NCBI GenBank assembly: GCA_025355725.1
Contig: JANXZC010000073.1
Location: 1-40,229, forward strand
Length of the DNA: 40,229 bases
Source of the DNA: Syntrophus sp. (in: bacteria)
GTDB taxonomy: Bacteria; Desulfobacterota; Syntrophia; Syntrophales; UBA8958
Direction of reading: 5' to 3'
Below are positions 6,935 to 16,063 of this stretch, one piece after another; within the stretch, counting starts at the first letter, position 1; each line of letters starts with the position of its first letter. The position numbers and the translations under genes were made by a program. The notes beneath the pieces are model-generated. The model saw nothing but the letters and a program-made list of their open reading frames with translations. It ran no database searches and was not told the origin of the DNA.

Positions 6935-8476
6935 GTGTATGCTAAAGTGCTTGCTATGACTATTCGTACCCGACTGATGCTTGTTACCGTCCTTGCCATT
7001 GCCATGACCATGGCTGCCTGGGGATGGGTGCAACTAAAAGTCTTCGACAATCTCCTCGTCGAACAGCAGGCCCGGCGCATGGACGAGCTTGCCGATACGG
7101 TGAGCACCTATTACGAGTATTTCCCGACCCGCCGCGGCCTGTCCGCCCTGGACATGACCCTGAAAGATCATGTCCAGACCGATACTCGTCTGGCCCGCAT
7201 CGATCTTTTCGCCGTCGAAAAGGGAAACATCGAATTTGTCGCCGGGGCCGGACGCATTGCCTACGACTGGCCGGATAACACCGTCGCAACAGCTATCGAA
7301 ACGATGAAACCCCAGTATCTGAGCATCAACACCGAGGCCGGTCCCGCCCTGGGACTGCTCTATCCCGACGTTTCCGAACGGGACAAGAGCATCCATGTGG
7401 TAGGATTGGTCAGTTTTTCCCAGACACGGACGGAAATCCTGGGCCGGGCGAAGATCATGCTCCTCTACAGCAGCTTAGGCCTATTGCTCATTATTTTCAT
7501 CGTCCTGTTTGTCAGTTACGACTGGTTGATCGGACGGTCGCTCCGAACCATCACCAAAACGATTGATGAATTTCAGGAAGGTAAATACCAGCATCGCATC
7601 CATCTCAAAAGGCAGGACGAACTGGGACATTTAGCGGCCCACTTCGATGACATGGCCGGAGAAATCGAGCAGGTTCTGGCGCGCAATCTGGAATTGACGG
7701 AACATCTGGAGAATCGCGTTCAGGAGGAGACCCTCAAGGTCGTCCAGCTACAGAATCAGGTAAATCAGCTCCAGCAACTAACCGCCATGGGTTATCTGAC
7801 GGCCACCCTGGCTCACGATATGGGGACGCCCCTCCATTCCATTGCCGGCCTTGCCAGGCTCCTCCTCGAAAGAGAGAATTGGCCCCCCGACGTCAACCGC
7901 AAACTGGAACTCATCGTTCAGCAAACACAGCGGCTCCATACAGTTATTCAGAACATTCGGCGGGTGACCAGGCCGCCGGAGCCCCATTTCGAGGCCACGA
8001 CAGTAGAGGAACTGCTAAACGAAACCCTGCCGCTGGTGGAACCCATGATCCAGAACATGAACATCGCTATTCGGGTTCAGGCGCCCCCGGATCTTCCCCC
8101 GCTCCTTGTTGACCGCTACCGGATTCAGACCGCCTTGCTGAACCTCATTCAAAATGCCACGGAAGCCCTTTCCGGAAGAGATGAAGGCGTCATTACCGTC
8201 CTTGCCGTTTTGGATGCAGTAAATCAGAGGATCGCCATTTCCATCGGGGATAACGGACCGGGGATACCCCCGGAGCTTATGGGCAAAATCTGCGAGCCTT
8301 TCTTCAGCACCCACAACGATGAGGGATTGAGAGGACTGGGATTGGCGATTGTCCAGGATATCATTAAGATTCATTCCGGGCATTTGGAGATCAACGGACA
8401 GCCGGGAGTAGGAACCACCGTCAGCCTTTATCTGCCCGTGTATGAGCAGGCGATGGGCAGCAGGCAACAGCAATAG
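6935..8476 (+). CDS. Membrane sensor histidine kinase (HAMP-HisKA-HATPase)
   Basis: The product has 513 residues. TM1 is about residues 13-33, an extracytoplasmic sensor region about 34-170, TM2 about 175-196, and HAMP about 197-250 (RSLRTITKTIDEF to DELGHLAAHFDDM). A coiled coil follows, then the HisKA box LAHDMGTPLHS with phospho-acceptor H294. The HATPase has N box LNLIQNATEAL, G1 DNGPGIP, F box EPFFST and G2 GVGTTVSLYLP. All catalytic motifs are present. The start is GTG at 6935 or ATG at 6956; neither has a strong ribosome binding site. Its likely partner is the NtrC-type regulator at 8500-9837, which ends only 23 bp away on the opposite strand. The HATPase and H box resemble NtrB/ZraS-type kinases, which pair with sigma-54 activators. 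Confidence 0.93.
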   Translation: MYAKVLAMTIRTRLMLVTVLAIAMTMAAWGWVQLKVFDNLLVEQQARRMDELADTVSTYYEYFPTRRGLSALDMTLKDHVQTDTRLARIDLFAVEKGNIEFVAGAGRIAYDWPDNTVATAIETMKPQYLSINTEAGPALGLLYPDVSERDKSIHVVGLVSFSQTRTEILGRAKIMLLYSSLGLLLIIFIVLFVSYDWLIGRSLRTITKTIDEFQEGKYQHRIHLKRQDELGHLAAHFDDMAGEIEQVLARNLELTEHLENRVQEETLKVVQLQNQVNQLQQLTAMGYLTATLAHDMGTPLHSIAGLARLLLERENWPPDVNRKLELIVQQTQRLHTVIQNIRRVTRPPEPHFEATTVEELLNETLPLVEPMIQNMNIAIRVQAPPDLPPLLVDRYRIQTALLNLIQNATEALSGRDEGVITVLAVLDAVNQRIAISIGDNGPGIPPELMGKICEPFFSTHNDEGLRGLGLAIVQDIIKIHSGHLEINGQPGVGTTVSLYLPVYEQAMGSRQQQ

Positions 8477-8499
8477 ATGGGAGATGGGATGGGTCTCTT

Positions 8500-9837
8500 T
8501 CAGGGAGCAAATTCCGATTCCGAACCTTTGAATAACCCGTAACGCTGGATCTTGGAGCGCAGGGTCTTACGATCGATACCCAGGGCCGTGGCGGCGCGGG
8601 TCTGATTCCAGATGACTTCCTTCAGGCACTGGAGGACCTGATCACGTTCCGCCTCCTCCAGGGGAGACAGATCATTTTTTTCTCTTTCTTTTTTCTTCTG
8701 AAACCGGACCGGCAGATACTCCGGAAGAATCAGCCCATAAGGAGACAAAAGCAGGGTCTGCTGGATGACGTTCTGCAACTCCCGGACATTTCCCGGCCAG
8801 TCATAGGCCAGGAAAAGCTCCATGGCCTCATCGGAGATCCGGACCGTGGGGTATCCCAGTTTCTTCAGGAGGGATTCCACGAGCTGGGGTAGATCTTCCT
8901 TATGCTCCCGCAGTGGCGGTATGTGGAGGCGCACGACAAAACGGTAGAGGAGGTCCGACCGGAAGCTGCCTTTTTTGATTTCTTCATCAATGTCCTTGTT
9001 GGCCGCCGCCACTACCCGGACGGAAACGTGACGCACCGTATGCCCCCCCAGGTGCCGCACCTCTCCATCCTGCATAAACCTGAGCAATTTTGCCTGAAGC
9101 CCCGTGGACATCTCGGTGATCTCATCGAGAAGAATGGTCCCGTCCTGAGCGGATTCGATAAGACCCTGATGGGCGTGATCGGCGCCGGTGAAGGCCCCCT
9201 TCTCGTATCCGAACAATTCCGACTCCAACAGGGTATCGGGAATGGCGCCGCAGTGAACAACCACAAAAGATTTGTCCCGGCGAATACTTAACTGATGAAG
9301 GGAACGGGCGGTAAGTTCTTTGCCCGTGCCGCTCTCCCCTTCGATCAGGACACTGGCCTCAGCGTCGGCCACGCGGGCCACCTGCTTGTAAAAGTCCACC
9401 ATCGTGGCCGAGGAGCCGATAAACTGGTGATCCTCCTTAACCTTATGCGCTCCCCGGCCGCGCCGCTGGCGCAATTCCCTTACGTCGAGAACCTTTTTTA
9501 CCATCCCCCGAATTGCCTCGGGGGAAAAGGGTTTGCTGATATAATCCCACGCTCCAAGACGCAAAGCGTCCATGGTCGTTTCCAGGGACCCGTAAGCCGT
9601 CATTAGGATCACCGGCAGATCGGGCAACTTCTCATGGACCCGCTTGAGAAACTCCAGACCGTCCATCCCCGGCATCCGGATGTCCGACATGAGGAGATCA
9701 AATCGGGACAGATCTTCGGCGAGGGCAGCCTTTGCCGATGTATAGTACTGAACGTCATACCCTTCCCGGGTCAGGGCCTCCTGGAGAAACTCACAGGCAA
9801 CCTCGTCGTCGTCAATGACCAGAACATGAACGCTCAT
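8500..9837 (-). CDS. Sigma-54-dependent response regulator, NtrC family
   Basis: The product has 445 residues in three domains. The receiver (1-120) has the acidic pair D9-D10, phospho-acceptor D52 (LLMSDIRMPGMDG) and the conserved lysine in YISKPF. The AAA+ domain (about 145-375) has Walker A GESGTGKE, the sigma-54-contacting GAFTGA loop, Walker B GTILLDEI and the sensor region. The C-terminal Fis-type helix-turn-helix is RAATALGIDRKTLRSKIQRY. Its start lies 6 nt after the GAPDH stop, so it is almost certainly cotranscribed with the GAF and GAPDH genes. The presumed cognate kinase lies convergently on the other strand. A natural target is the sigma-54 promoter at 6428. Confidence 0.95.
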   Translation of the reverse strand: MSVHVLVIDDDEVACEFLQEALTREGYDVQYYTSAKAALAEDLSRFDLLMSDIRMPGMDGLEFLKRVHEKLPDLPVILMTAYGSLETTMDALRLGAWDYISKPFSPEAIRGMVKKVLDVRELRQRRGRGAHKVKEDHQFIGSSATMVDFYKQVARVADAEASVLIEGESGTGKELTARSLHQLSIRRDKSFVVVHCGAIPDTLLESELFGYEKGAFTGADHAHQGLIESAQDGTILLDEITEMSTGLQAKLLRFMQDGEVRHLGGHTVRHVSVRVVAAANKDIDEEIKKGSFRSDLLYRFVVRLHIPPLREHKEDLPQLVESLLKKLGYPTVRISDEAMELFLAYDWPGNVRELQNVIQQTLLLSPYGLILPEYLPVRFQKKKEREKNDLSPLEEAERDQVLQCLKEVIWNQTRAATALGIDRKTLRSKIQRYGLFKGSESEFAP

Positions 9838-9843
9838 GCCTTG

Positions 9844-10854
9844 TTAAAATCCTTTTTGGGCGATGTAATTTGAGAGATCGGCCACCCGGCACGAATATCC
9901 CCATTCGTTGTCATACCAGGCCACAACCTTGGCCATGTTTTCGTGGAGGACCTGCGTAAATTCCAGATCGATAATCGAGGAATGCTCGTTCCCCTTGAAA
10001 TCCGACGAAACGAGGCGATCCTCCTCACAGGCCATAATCCCCTTGAGAGATTTACGGGCCGCCATAATCAGGACCTTGCGGAGGTAATCCGTGCTGGTCT
10101 TCGTCTTCAATTCCGCCGTGAAATCGACTATGGATACGGTTGGAGTGGGAACGCGGAGGGAATAGCCGTCAAAACGTCCGGCCAACTCCGGAATCACCAG
10201 GCTCAGTGCCTTTGCCGCCCCCGTAGTCGTCGGAATGATATTCTGGCCCGCCGCCCGGGCCCGGCGGAGGTCCTTGTGGGCCATATCGAGAATCCGCTGG
10301 TCATTCGTATAGGAATGAATCGTCGTCATCATCCCCTTCTCGATCCCGAAGACCTGGTGGATAACCAGCACCGGCGGGGCAAGACAGTTGGTTGTACAGG
10401 AGGCATTGGAGATGATGTGGTGCTTCTGGGGGGAATACTGCTTGTGATTTACCCCCATGACGATGGTGATGTCCTCCTCTTTGGCGGGAGCGGTAATGAT
10501 CACCTTCTTTGCCCCTGCCTGGAGATGGGCCGACGCCTTGGGACCGGTGAGAAAGAGCCCGGTGCTCTCGATCACGATATCCACTCCCTCGTCATCCCAG
10601 GGAATTGATGCGGGGTCGCGAAAGGCGAAGTTCTTGATGGGCTGGCCGTTGATGACGAAGGTGTCCTTTTTCACGGCCATGTCGCCGGAAAAACGGCCGT
10701 AATTCGTGTCATACTTGAACAGGTGGGCATTGGTCTCCACATCGAAAAGATCGTTGATGGCCGCGACCTGCAGGGACTGGGGATATCTCTCCAGGACGGC
10801 CCTGAGCACCTGCCGCCCGATTCTTCCAAAACCGTTTATACCAAGACGAATCAT
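9844..10854 (-). CDS. gap: Glyceraldehyde-3-phosphate dehydrogenase, type I
   Basis: The 336-residue enzyme interconverts glyceraldehyde 3-phosphate and 1,3-bisphosphoglycerate with NAD(P). The N-terminal nucleotide-binding motif is [13 protein letters not shown]. The catalytic cysteine is C153 in [12 protein letters not shown], and the catalytic-histidine segment is [32 protein letters not shown] and the C-terminal [15 protein letters not shown] are typical. The frame is open to 10881, but the ATG at 10854 follows GGGAGGT and starts exactly at the family N-terminus ([10 protein letters not shown]). It sits between a GAF-domain gene (13 nt upstream) and an NtrC-type regulator (6 nt downstream), an unusual setting for a glycolytic gene. 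Confidence 0.97.
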   Translation of the reverse strand: MIRLGINGFGRIGRQVLRAVLERYPQSLQVAAINDLFDVETNAHLFKYDTNYGRFSGDMAVKKDTFVINGQPIKNFAFRDPASIPWDDEGVDIVIESTGLFLTGPKASAHLQAGAKKVIITAPAKEEDITIVMGVNHKQYSPQKHHIISNASCTTNCLAPPVLVIHQVFGIEKGMMTTIHSYTNDQRILDMAHKDLRRARAAGQNIIPTTTGAAKALSLVIPELAGRFDGYSLRVPTPTVSIVDFTAELKTKTSTDYLRKVLIMAARKSLKGIMACEEDRLVSSDFKGNEHSSIIDLEFTQVLHENMAKVVAWYDNEWGYSCRVADLSNYIAQKGF

Positions 10855-10867
10855 CGTCGCACCTCCC

Positions 10868-11431
10868 TTAATTATCATCAATGCGGTACTTGTGCGCCGT
10901 CATCAGCTCACAACTAACCTGGAGAATCTGATGGAGGCGGGCGTTTTCAATGGCGATGGCGCTCAGGTCGGCCACAGCCTGGAGAAACTGAAGTTCTTTC
11001 TCATGAAACTCCCGGACCTTGCCGCTATAGACCCGCAGGACCCCGATCGCTTTCTTCTCGACCATCAGGGGCACGACGAGGACCGACTTGATTCCCTCCG
11101 CCTTTGCCTTTTCTCCATACTGGAAACCCTTATCAGTCTGGGCGTCTTTAAGGTAGATCGTCTTGCCCTTCAGCGCCTTTTTGTCGATGCCGCTTTCCTC
11201 AATCAGGATCGGTCCCTTGTGAAGGTAAGCCTCGGAAAGACCGCATGCTCCCCCCAGGATCAGTTTCTTTTCCCGATCATCGAGAAGCCGGATGCTTGAG
11301 GCCTTGACGTCCATGGCCTTCACTACGCACTGGACGATCATCACCAGGACCCGGACCGGTTCAAGAGAGGCATTAATCACCCTGGCCACATCATACAGGG
11401 CGGTAAAATAATCCATCTCCTTCTTTTTCAT
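10868..11431 (-). CDS. GAF-domain protein
   Basis: The 187-residue protein is essentially one GAF domain (about residues 20-165). Marks are [20 protein letters not shown], the central [12 protein letters not shown] segment, [20 protein letters not shown], and the final helix [23 protein letters not shown] domains bind small ligands, nucleotides or haem. No output domain is attached, so it may act by protein contact, for example on the kinase or the regulator encoded nearby. A GGAGGAGGT ribosome binding site precedes the ATG. It leads the GAF-gap-regulator cluster and begins 47 nt after the end of aat on the same strand, so it may also receive transcription from clpS-clpA-aat. Confidence 0.9.
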   Translation of the reverse strand: MKKKEMDYFTALYDVARVINASLEPVRVLVMIVQCVVKAMDVKASSIRLLDDREKKLILGGACGLSEAYLHKGPILIEESGIDKKALKGKTIYLKDAQTDKGFQYGEKAKAEGIKSVLVVPLMVEKKAIGVLRVYSGKVREFHEKELQFLQAVADLSAIAIENARLHQILQVSCELMTAHKYRIDDN

Positions 11432-11478
11432 ACCTCACACCTCCTCCAAGTCGTTCCCTCTCCTTTAATCTTTTTTTC

Positions 11479-12306
11479 TTATGATGACAATGATTTGTTA
11501 TGGGGGACGAAATAGGGGGAGCATCCCCGCCGGCGGCCGCCGGCAAGCATGGATGACGCCGGGGAAAAGGGAATGGGTCTTTGGGGACAAGCTCTGTCTT
11601 GGCTTCTTTCTTCCGTCAGCGAGTGCCAGTTGCCGCGGAGCGTTTCGTAATCAAGAGCCTTCCGCAGCAGCTGGAGGAAGTTCTCCCTGCCAACCATCTC
11701 CGCACCCAGGCTGTGCAGGTGGTCCGTGTAGACCTGACAGTCAATGAGTTGAAAATCATACCTCCCCAGGGTTTTAACCAGCGTAATAAACGCCGCCTTG
11801 GAGGCGTTAGGAACCTTCGTGAACATGGATTCCCCGAAAAAACACTTCCCCAGGGAAACGCCGTAGAGCCCCCCCGCCAGGGTTCCCTCCCGCCAGGCTT
11901 CCACGGAATGGGCCAGGCCCAGTTCATGGAGACGAATATAGGCCGCCGTCATTGCGGCAGTGATCCACGTCCCCTCCTCCCGTCCTCTCCGCGCTTCCTG
12001 ACAGGCTGTGACCACCTCATGGAAGCATCTATCAAAGGTCACAGTAAAGAGGCTTTTCTTTAGCAGACCCCTCATGGTGCGGGAGATTTTCAGCTGGTCG
12101 GGAAAAAGGACAAAGCGGGGGTCCGGCGACCACCAGAGGATGGACTCCCCCTCGCTATACCAGGGGAAAATCCCACTTTCATAAGCCAGAATCAGGCGCT
12201 CCGGGGCCAGATCGCCGCCGAAGGCGAGCAGCCCCCCTTCAGAAGCAAGACGGGGCGGTGGAAAGACGACCTCTTCAGTGAGCCGGAATATGGGCATCGA
12301 GGACAT
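11479..12306 (-). CDS. aat: Leucyl/phenylalanyl-tRNA--protein transferase
   Basis: Aat transfers Leu or Phe from tRNA to proteins with N-terminal Arg or Lys, creating N-degrons for ClpS/ClpAP. Family motifs are complete: [63 protein letters not shown] and [19 protein letters not shown]. The conserved core ends near residue 235. The last 40 or so residues (from about RSQDRACP) are low-complexity and run across a GC palindrome at 11529-11544, so the tail looks like read-out into a repeat after loss of the original stop. The start overlaps the 3' end of clpA by 32 nt (ATG 12306; 12297 is an alternative), indicating coupled translation. Confidence 0.96.
   Translation of the reverse strand: MSSMPIFRLTEEVVFPPPRLASEGGLLAFGGDLAPERLILAYESGIFPWYSEGESILWWSPDPRFVLFPDQLKISRTMRGLLKKSLFTVTFDRCFHEVVTACQEARRGREEGTWITAAMTAAYIRLHELGLAHSVEAWREGTLAGGLYGVSLGKCFFGESMFTKVPNASKAAFITLVKTLGRYDFQLIDCQVYTDHLHSLGAEMVGRENFLQLLRKALDYETLRGNWHSLTEERSQDRACPQRPIPFSPASSMLAGGRRRGCSPYFVPHNKSLSS
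11529..11544. repeat. GC palindrome inside the 3' end of aat
   Basis: GCCGGCGGCCGCCGGC is a perfect 16-bp palindrome within the low-complexity C-terminal tail of aat. It resembles the core of REP-type palindromes, but no second copy was seen in the window. Confidence 0.4.
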
Positions 12307-14533
12307 TCAGGACGATCTCGTCATTCTCCACATCGGCGCGAACGGGCCCACCCGTCACCAGCCTTCCAAAAAGGACTTCCTCCACAAAGAAATTCTTTAC
12401 CTTTTCCTGGATGAGACGGGCAATCTGACGGGCCCCGAAGTCGTCGGAGTAGCCCTTGTCCGCCAGCCAGTCAATTGCCGCTTCGGTCATATCGAGGGTA
12501 ATATCCTTCTCGCCCAACTGTTTCTGGAATTCCCGGAGCTGTTTTTTCACGATATTGATCACATCCTCCCTGGTCAGGCCATTGAAGGTCACTACGGCAT
12601 CGAGACGGTTCCTGAATTCGGGGGTAAAGATCTTCTTGATTGCTTCGGTCACCGCCTGGCGGCTTATCCGGCGCTCGCCGAAACCGATTTCCACCCGGCC
12701 GATGTCCCGGGCCCCGGCGTTGGAGGTCATGATAATGATGACATTCCGGAAATCCGCCTTCCGGCCGTTGTTATCCGTCAAGGTGGCATAGTCCATCACC
12801 TGGAGAAGGGTGTTGAAGATGTCGGGATGAGCCTTCTCGATCTCATCGAGGAGCAGGACGGCATGGGGAGATTTCCGAATGGCCTCGGTGAGGAGCCCTC
12901 CTTCTTCAAATCCTACATAGCCCGGAGGGGCGCCGACGAGACGGGAAACGGTGTGCTTCTCCTGATATTCCGACATATCATAACGATGGAGTGGAATTCC
13001 CATGGACAGGGCCAATTGCCTGGCCAGTTCAGTCTTCCCGACTCCCGTTGGGCCGGCAAACAGCAGCGAGGCAACGGGTTTGTTGTTGTCCCCAAAGCCC
13101 GCCCGGGAGCGGCGAATGGCCTGGACAACCATGTCAATAGCCTGATCCTGTCCAAAGATATGTGTCTTCAGATCCAGATCGAGGAAGCGAAGCTGCGTGC
13201 TTTCCGATGAAGAAACAGACTTTTCCGGAATCCGCGCCATCCGCGCCACAATCCTTTCCATATCTGCGGGGGTGATCGTAATGGTCCCTTCCTGATCATC
13301 CCGATACAGACGGGTCTTGGCGCCGGCCTCATCCATGACGTCGATGGCCTTGTCGGGAAGATACCGCTCGTTGATGTGGCGGGCCGAGAGTTCCACTGCG
13401 GCCCGCAGGGCATCCTCTGTGTAGAATACCTGATGATAGGACTCATAGCGGTCCTTCAAACCCGCAAGGATGCTGACCGTATCCTCCACGGACGGCTCGG
13501 GAATATCGATGGACTGGAAACGGCGGGACAGGGCCCGGTCCTTTTCCATACATTTCCGGTATTCGTCATAAGTGGTGGCGCCGATACATTTCATCTTCCC
13601 CGAGGTCAGGGCCGGTTTCAGGATGTTCGAGGCGTCCATCGCCCCCCCGGAGGCGGCGCCGGCGCCGACAATTGTGTGTATCTCATCAATGAAAAGAACC
13701 ACATTCTGGATCTTCTGGAGCTCGGCGATCACCTTTTTCAACCGTTCCTCAAAATCCCCCCGGTAACGGGTCCCCGCCAGCAGGGCCCCCATATCGAGGG
13801 AATAGATCTTGGCCCCCTTCAGGGGCTTGGGGACCTTGTCTTGGGCAATCAACTGGGCCAGCCCTTCGGTGATGGCCGTCTTGCCCACCCCCGCCTCCCC
13901 GACATGGACGGGGTTGTTCTTATAACGCCGGCAGAGGACCTGCATGGTCCTTTCAATGACGTCTTCCCGACCGATGAGGGGGTCCAGTTCTCCCGCCTTG
14001 GCCTTCTCCACAAGTTCCGTCGTAAAGGTGGCGAGAACCTTGTTCTCCTTTTCCCCGGGGGCCGTCCGCTTGTCCCCTTCCGCCGTCCCCGGCTTTTCCC
14101 TGGGCGCTGCGGCAATGCCGTGGGAAACGTAATTCAGAAGATCGATTCTCGTAATGCTCTCCCGATGGAGGAAAAAGGCGGCATAAGATTCCCGCTCATC
14201 GTAAATGGAAATGAGGACATCGCCGATGTCGAGCTCTCCCTTCTGGGCCGAGGTGGTATGCCAGACCGCCCTTTCAATGACGTTCTGGAAACTGGCGCTC
14301 TGCACGGGATCCGTTTCCTTTTTCATTTTCAGCATTTTAGTGGCAAAAAAATCTTCCAGCCGCATCTGCAGATTTTTTACATCACCCCCGCAGGCGCGGA
14401 TAATATCACCGGAAGATTCAAAAAACAGGGCGGCAAAAAGTATATGCTCGGGGGTCAGATATTCGTGAGACCTGAGCTTTGCCTCCGTATAGGCTGCCCT
14501 GAATATGGAATCAAGCTCTTCGCTGATTTTCAT
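12275..14533 (-). CDS. clpA: ATP-dependent Clp protease ATP-binding subunit ClpA
   Basis: The 752-residue Hsp100 unfoldase is close in length to E. coli ClpA (758). Order: Clp N-domain (1-145, [13 protein letters not shown]), acidic linker, first AAA+ module (Walker A GEAGVGKT, Walker [11 protein letters not shown]), second AAA+ module (Walker A GPTGVGKT, Walker [14 protein letters not shown]), and the C-terminal D2-small domain. The ClpP-binding IGF tripeptide is present in [10 protein letters not shown], just before [14 protein letters not shown]. No ClpB-type middle domain is present, so this is ClpA. It lies between clpS upstream and aat downstream and overlaps aat by 32 nt. It works with ClpP, which is not encoded here. 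An AGGAG ribosome binding site precedes the ATG. Confidence 0.98.
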   Translation of the reverse strand: MKISEELDSIFRAAYTEAKLRSHEYLTPEHILFAALFFESSGDIIRACGGDVKNLQMRLEDFFATKMLKMKKETDPVQSASFQNVIERAVWHTTSAQKGELDIGDVLISIYDERESYAAFFLHRESITRIDLLNYVSHGIAAAPREKPGTAEGDKRTAPGEKENKVLATFTTELVEKAKAGELDPLIGREDVIERTMQVLCRRYKNNPVHVGEAGVGKTAITEGLAQLIAQDKVPKPLKGAKIYSLDMGALLAGTRYRGDFEERLKKVIAELQKIQNVVLFIDEIHTIVGAGAASGGAMDASNILKPALTSGKMKCIGATTYDEYRKCMEKDRALSRRFQSIDIPEPSVEDTVSILAGLKDRYESYHQVFYTEDALRAAVELSARHINERYLPDKAIDVMDEAGAKTRLYRDDQEGTITITPADMERIVARMARIPEKSVSSSESTQLRFLDLDLKTHIFGQDQAIDMVVQAIRRSRAGFGDNNKPVASLLFAGPTGVGKTELARQLALSMGIPLHRYDMSEYQEKHTVSRLVGAPPGYVGFEEGGLLTEAIRKSPHAVLLLDEIEKAHPDIFNTLLQVMDYATLTDNNGRKADFRNVIIIMTSNAGARDIGRVEIGFGERRISRQAVTEAIKKIFTPEFRNRLDAVVTFNGLTREDVINIVKKQLREFQKQLGEKDITLDMTEAAIDWLADKGYSDDFGARQIARLIQEKVKNFFVEEVLFGRLVTGGPVRADVENDEIVLNVLDAHIPAH

Positions 14534-14612
14534 TAGTTACTCCTGTTTCTCCTGCAAACTGAAGCGGGATGAGGTAATGATAGCCGGCTTCAGGATTAAG
14601 TTAAAGCAAAAT

Positions 14613-14939
14613 TCATGCCTTTTCGTAACTGCACCTCAAAGGGAAACCCCGGTCCTTGGCCATGGAGTGGACCCGGGATGTCTTGGTCACCGCTATATCA
14701 TAGGTAAAGATCCCGCATACACCTTGACCGAGTTTATGGATGTCCATCATTATTTCCGTCGCCTCCGCTGCCGGCTTTTGAAAAACTCTCATGAGGACCT
14801 GGACGACAAAGTCCATGGCCGTGTAATGATCGTTGTGGAGGATCACCCTGAACATCGCCGGCTCGTCCAGGGAAACATCATAATCCGTATCGGTCAGGCC
14901 GCCAAAGCCAGGATCTTCATGTTGAGAATCGGGGGCCAT
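14613..14939 (-). CDS. clpS: ClpS adaptor for N-degron substrates
   Basis: The 108-residue adaptor has an acidic flexible N-terminus (1-28) and a ClpS core: MFRVILHNDHYTAMDFVVQVLMRVF, then EIMMDIHKLGQGVCGIFTYDIAVTK. The binding pocket for N-terminal Leu, Phe, Tyr and Trp is formed in the family by the HNDHYT and M-D-F-V segment and the later histidine, all present here. It delivers such proteins to ClpA. It is the first gene of clpS-clpA-aat, 79 nt before clpA. A GGAAGG motif precedes the ATG. Confidence 0.96.
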   Translation of the reverse strand: MAPDSQHEDPGFGGLTDTDYDVSLDEPAMFRVILHNDHYTAMDFVVQVLMRVFQKPAAEATEIMMDIHKLGQGVCGIFTYDIAVTKTSRVHSMAKDRGFPLRCSYEKA

Positions 14940-15175
14940 GCCACCTTCCCTTCCAAGTCTTTGGCTCCTATTTTATGGATTGTTGCGAGAAATGCAAGGG
15001 GGTTTCAAAAAAAGGGGCTGATTATATTTTTTTGCAAGTTATATCGAGTGCATATATCTCCTTGAAGGCTTTTCTTTGACCATAATCCTTTACATAGCTG
15101 ATTTTTTTACCCCTTCATGGTATAGAGACATTAAAGTTCTGTATCTGCGCAGGCAAGAGAGGAGGCCGGGATAAC

Positions 15176-15754
15176 ATGAAAATCGTTTGTCTTTTAGGAA
15201 GTCCGAGATCGAAAGGAAACAGCTCCACCCTGGCGAAACGCCTTTGTGAGCGGGCAAAGGAGCTGGGAGCAAAGATCCAGATGATTCAGCTCAACAAATT
15301 AACCTACCGTGGATGCCAGGCCTGCATGGCCTGCAAGACCAAATCAGACAAGTGCATTCTCAAAGATGATCTGGAATCGGTTCTGGAATCGGTCCGCGGG
15401 GCCGATGTCCTCGTCATGGCATCGCCTATTTACTACGGTGAGGTCGCCAGCCAGCTCAAGGCCTTCATTGACCGGACCTATTCTTTCCTCGCTTCGGACT
15501 ATGTCACCAACCCCCATCCCAGCCGCCTGTCACCGGGGAAAAAGTTGGTCTTTATCCTCACCCAGGGCCAGCCGGACGACCGGCAGTTCGACGACGTTTT
15601 TCCCCGCTATGATTCTTTCTTCAAATGGTACGGTTTCGAGGAAAGCTATCTGATCCGGGCCTGCGGCGTCATGGATATCGGGGACGTGGAGGCCCATCGG
15701 GAGGCCATGCTCTCGACGGCAGAGACGGCGGAAAAGGTCATGGAATCTCGCTAG
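15176..15754 (+). CDS. Flavodoxin-like NAD(P)H-dependent FMN reductase with CxxCxxC motif
   Basis: The product has 192 residues with a flavodoxin-like fold. The FMN phosphate loop is GSPRSKGNSSTLAK at the N-terminus, and the second flavin contact is MASPIYYGEVASQLKAFIDRT. Between them lies GCQACMACKTKSDKC, a CxxCxxC-x6-C cluster typical of the iron-sulfur flavoprotein-like branch of this family, common in anaerobes. Its physiological acceptor is unknown. GAGGAGG precedes the ATG. A relative with a similar cluster lies at 30275-30934. No neighbour on the same strand suggests a partner. Confidence 0.88.
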   Translation: MKIVCLLGSPRSKGNSSTLAKRLCERAKELGAKIQMIQLNKLTYRGCQACMACKTKSDKCILKDDLESVLESVRGADVLVMASPIYYGEVASQLKAFIDRTYSFLASDYVTNPHPSRLSPGKKLVFILTQGQPDDRQFDDVFPRYDSFFKWYGFEESYLIRACGVMDIGDVEAHREAMLSTAETAEKVMESR

Positions 15755-15795
15755 ACGGGAGCAATTGAACGAATATTTCAGCTACCCATCCCCGT
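15755..15795. other. Spacer before the decayed reading frame
   Basis: Short spacer. Just past it, TTACCGAGG (15796-15804) and CCTCGGTAA (15816-15824) form a 9-bp stem with an 11-nt loop. The stem overlaps the end of the decayed gene and could act as a terminator for the flavodoxin gene, although no T tract follows. Confidence 0.3.
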
Positions 15796-15999
15796 TTACC
15801 GAGGGTGCGCCTCGTCCTCGGTAACGGGCAGCAGCTTGTCCTGATCGACTTCGATAACCGCCCCCGCCGGCGGCGTATTTTTCTTCAGATCTCGGGCGTA
15901 CGGAAATCCGTATCGGAAACATGCAGCGGGACTAGGTCTTCCGGTCCGAAATTTTAGTTATCATAACTTGGAGCTTGTACGTAAATAGTCATTACCGGC
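15796..15999 (-). pseudogene. Decayed gene remnant, unknown identity
   Basis: On the minus strand two protein-like pieces lie in different frames. Upstream, a frame contains FGPEDLVPLHVSDTDF after an in-frame TAA (preceded by VPVMTIYVQAPSYDN). Downstream, a second frame reads RYGFPYARDLKKNTPPAG and then AVIEVDQDKLLPVTEDEAHP before a stop at 15796-15798. The amino acid composition looks like real coding sequence, and a single frame change near 15905-15915 would join the pieces. I do not recognise the family. The remnant follows the PhaC-like gene on the same strand. The boundaries are approximate. Confidence 0.35.
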
Positions 16000-16063
16000 A
16001 CGCACCCCATCTTCACGCCATCTTTTCCCGATGGATTATTTCATCGAAGCTGTAACGCCCCAT

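Noticed and set aside
12278-14536. Long open frames antisense to clpA (310 and 386 codons)
   Set aside because: They lie wholly inside a certain clpA gene, have Gly/Pro/Arg/His-rich translations without motifs and lack ribosome binding sites. They reflect the GC-rich third positions of clpA.
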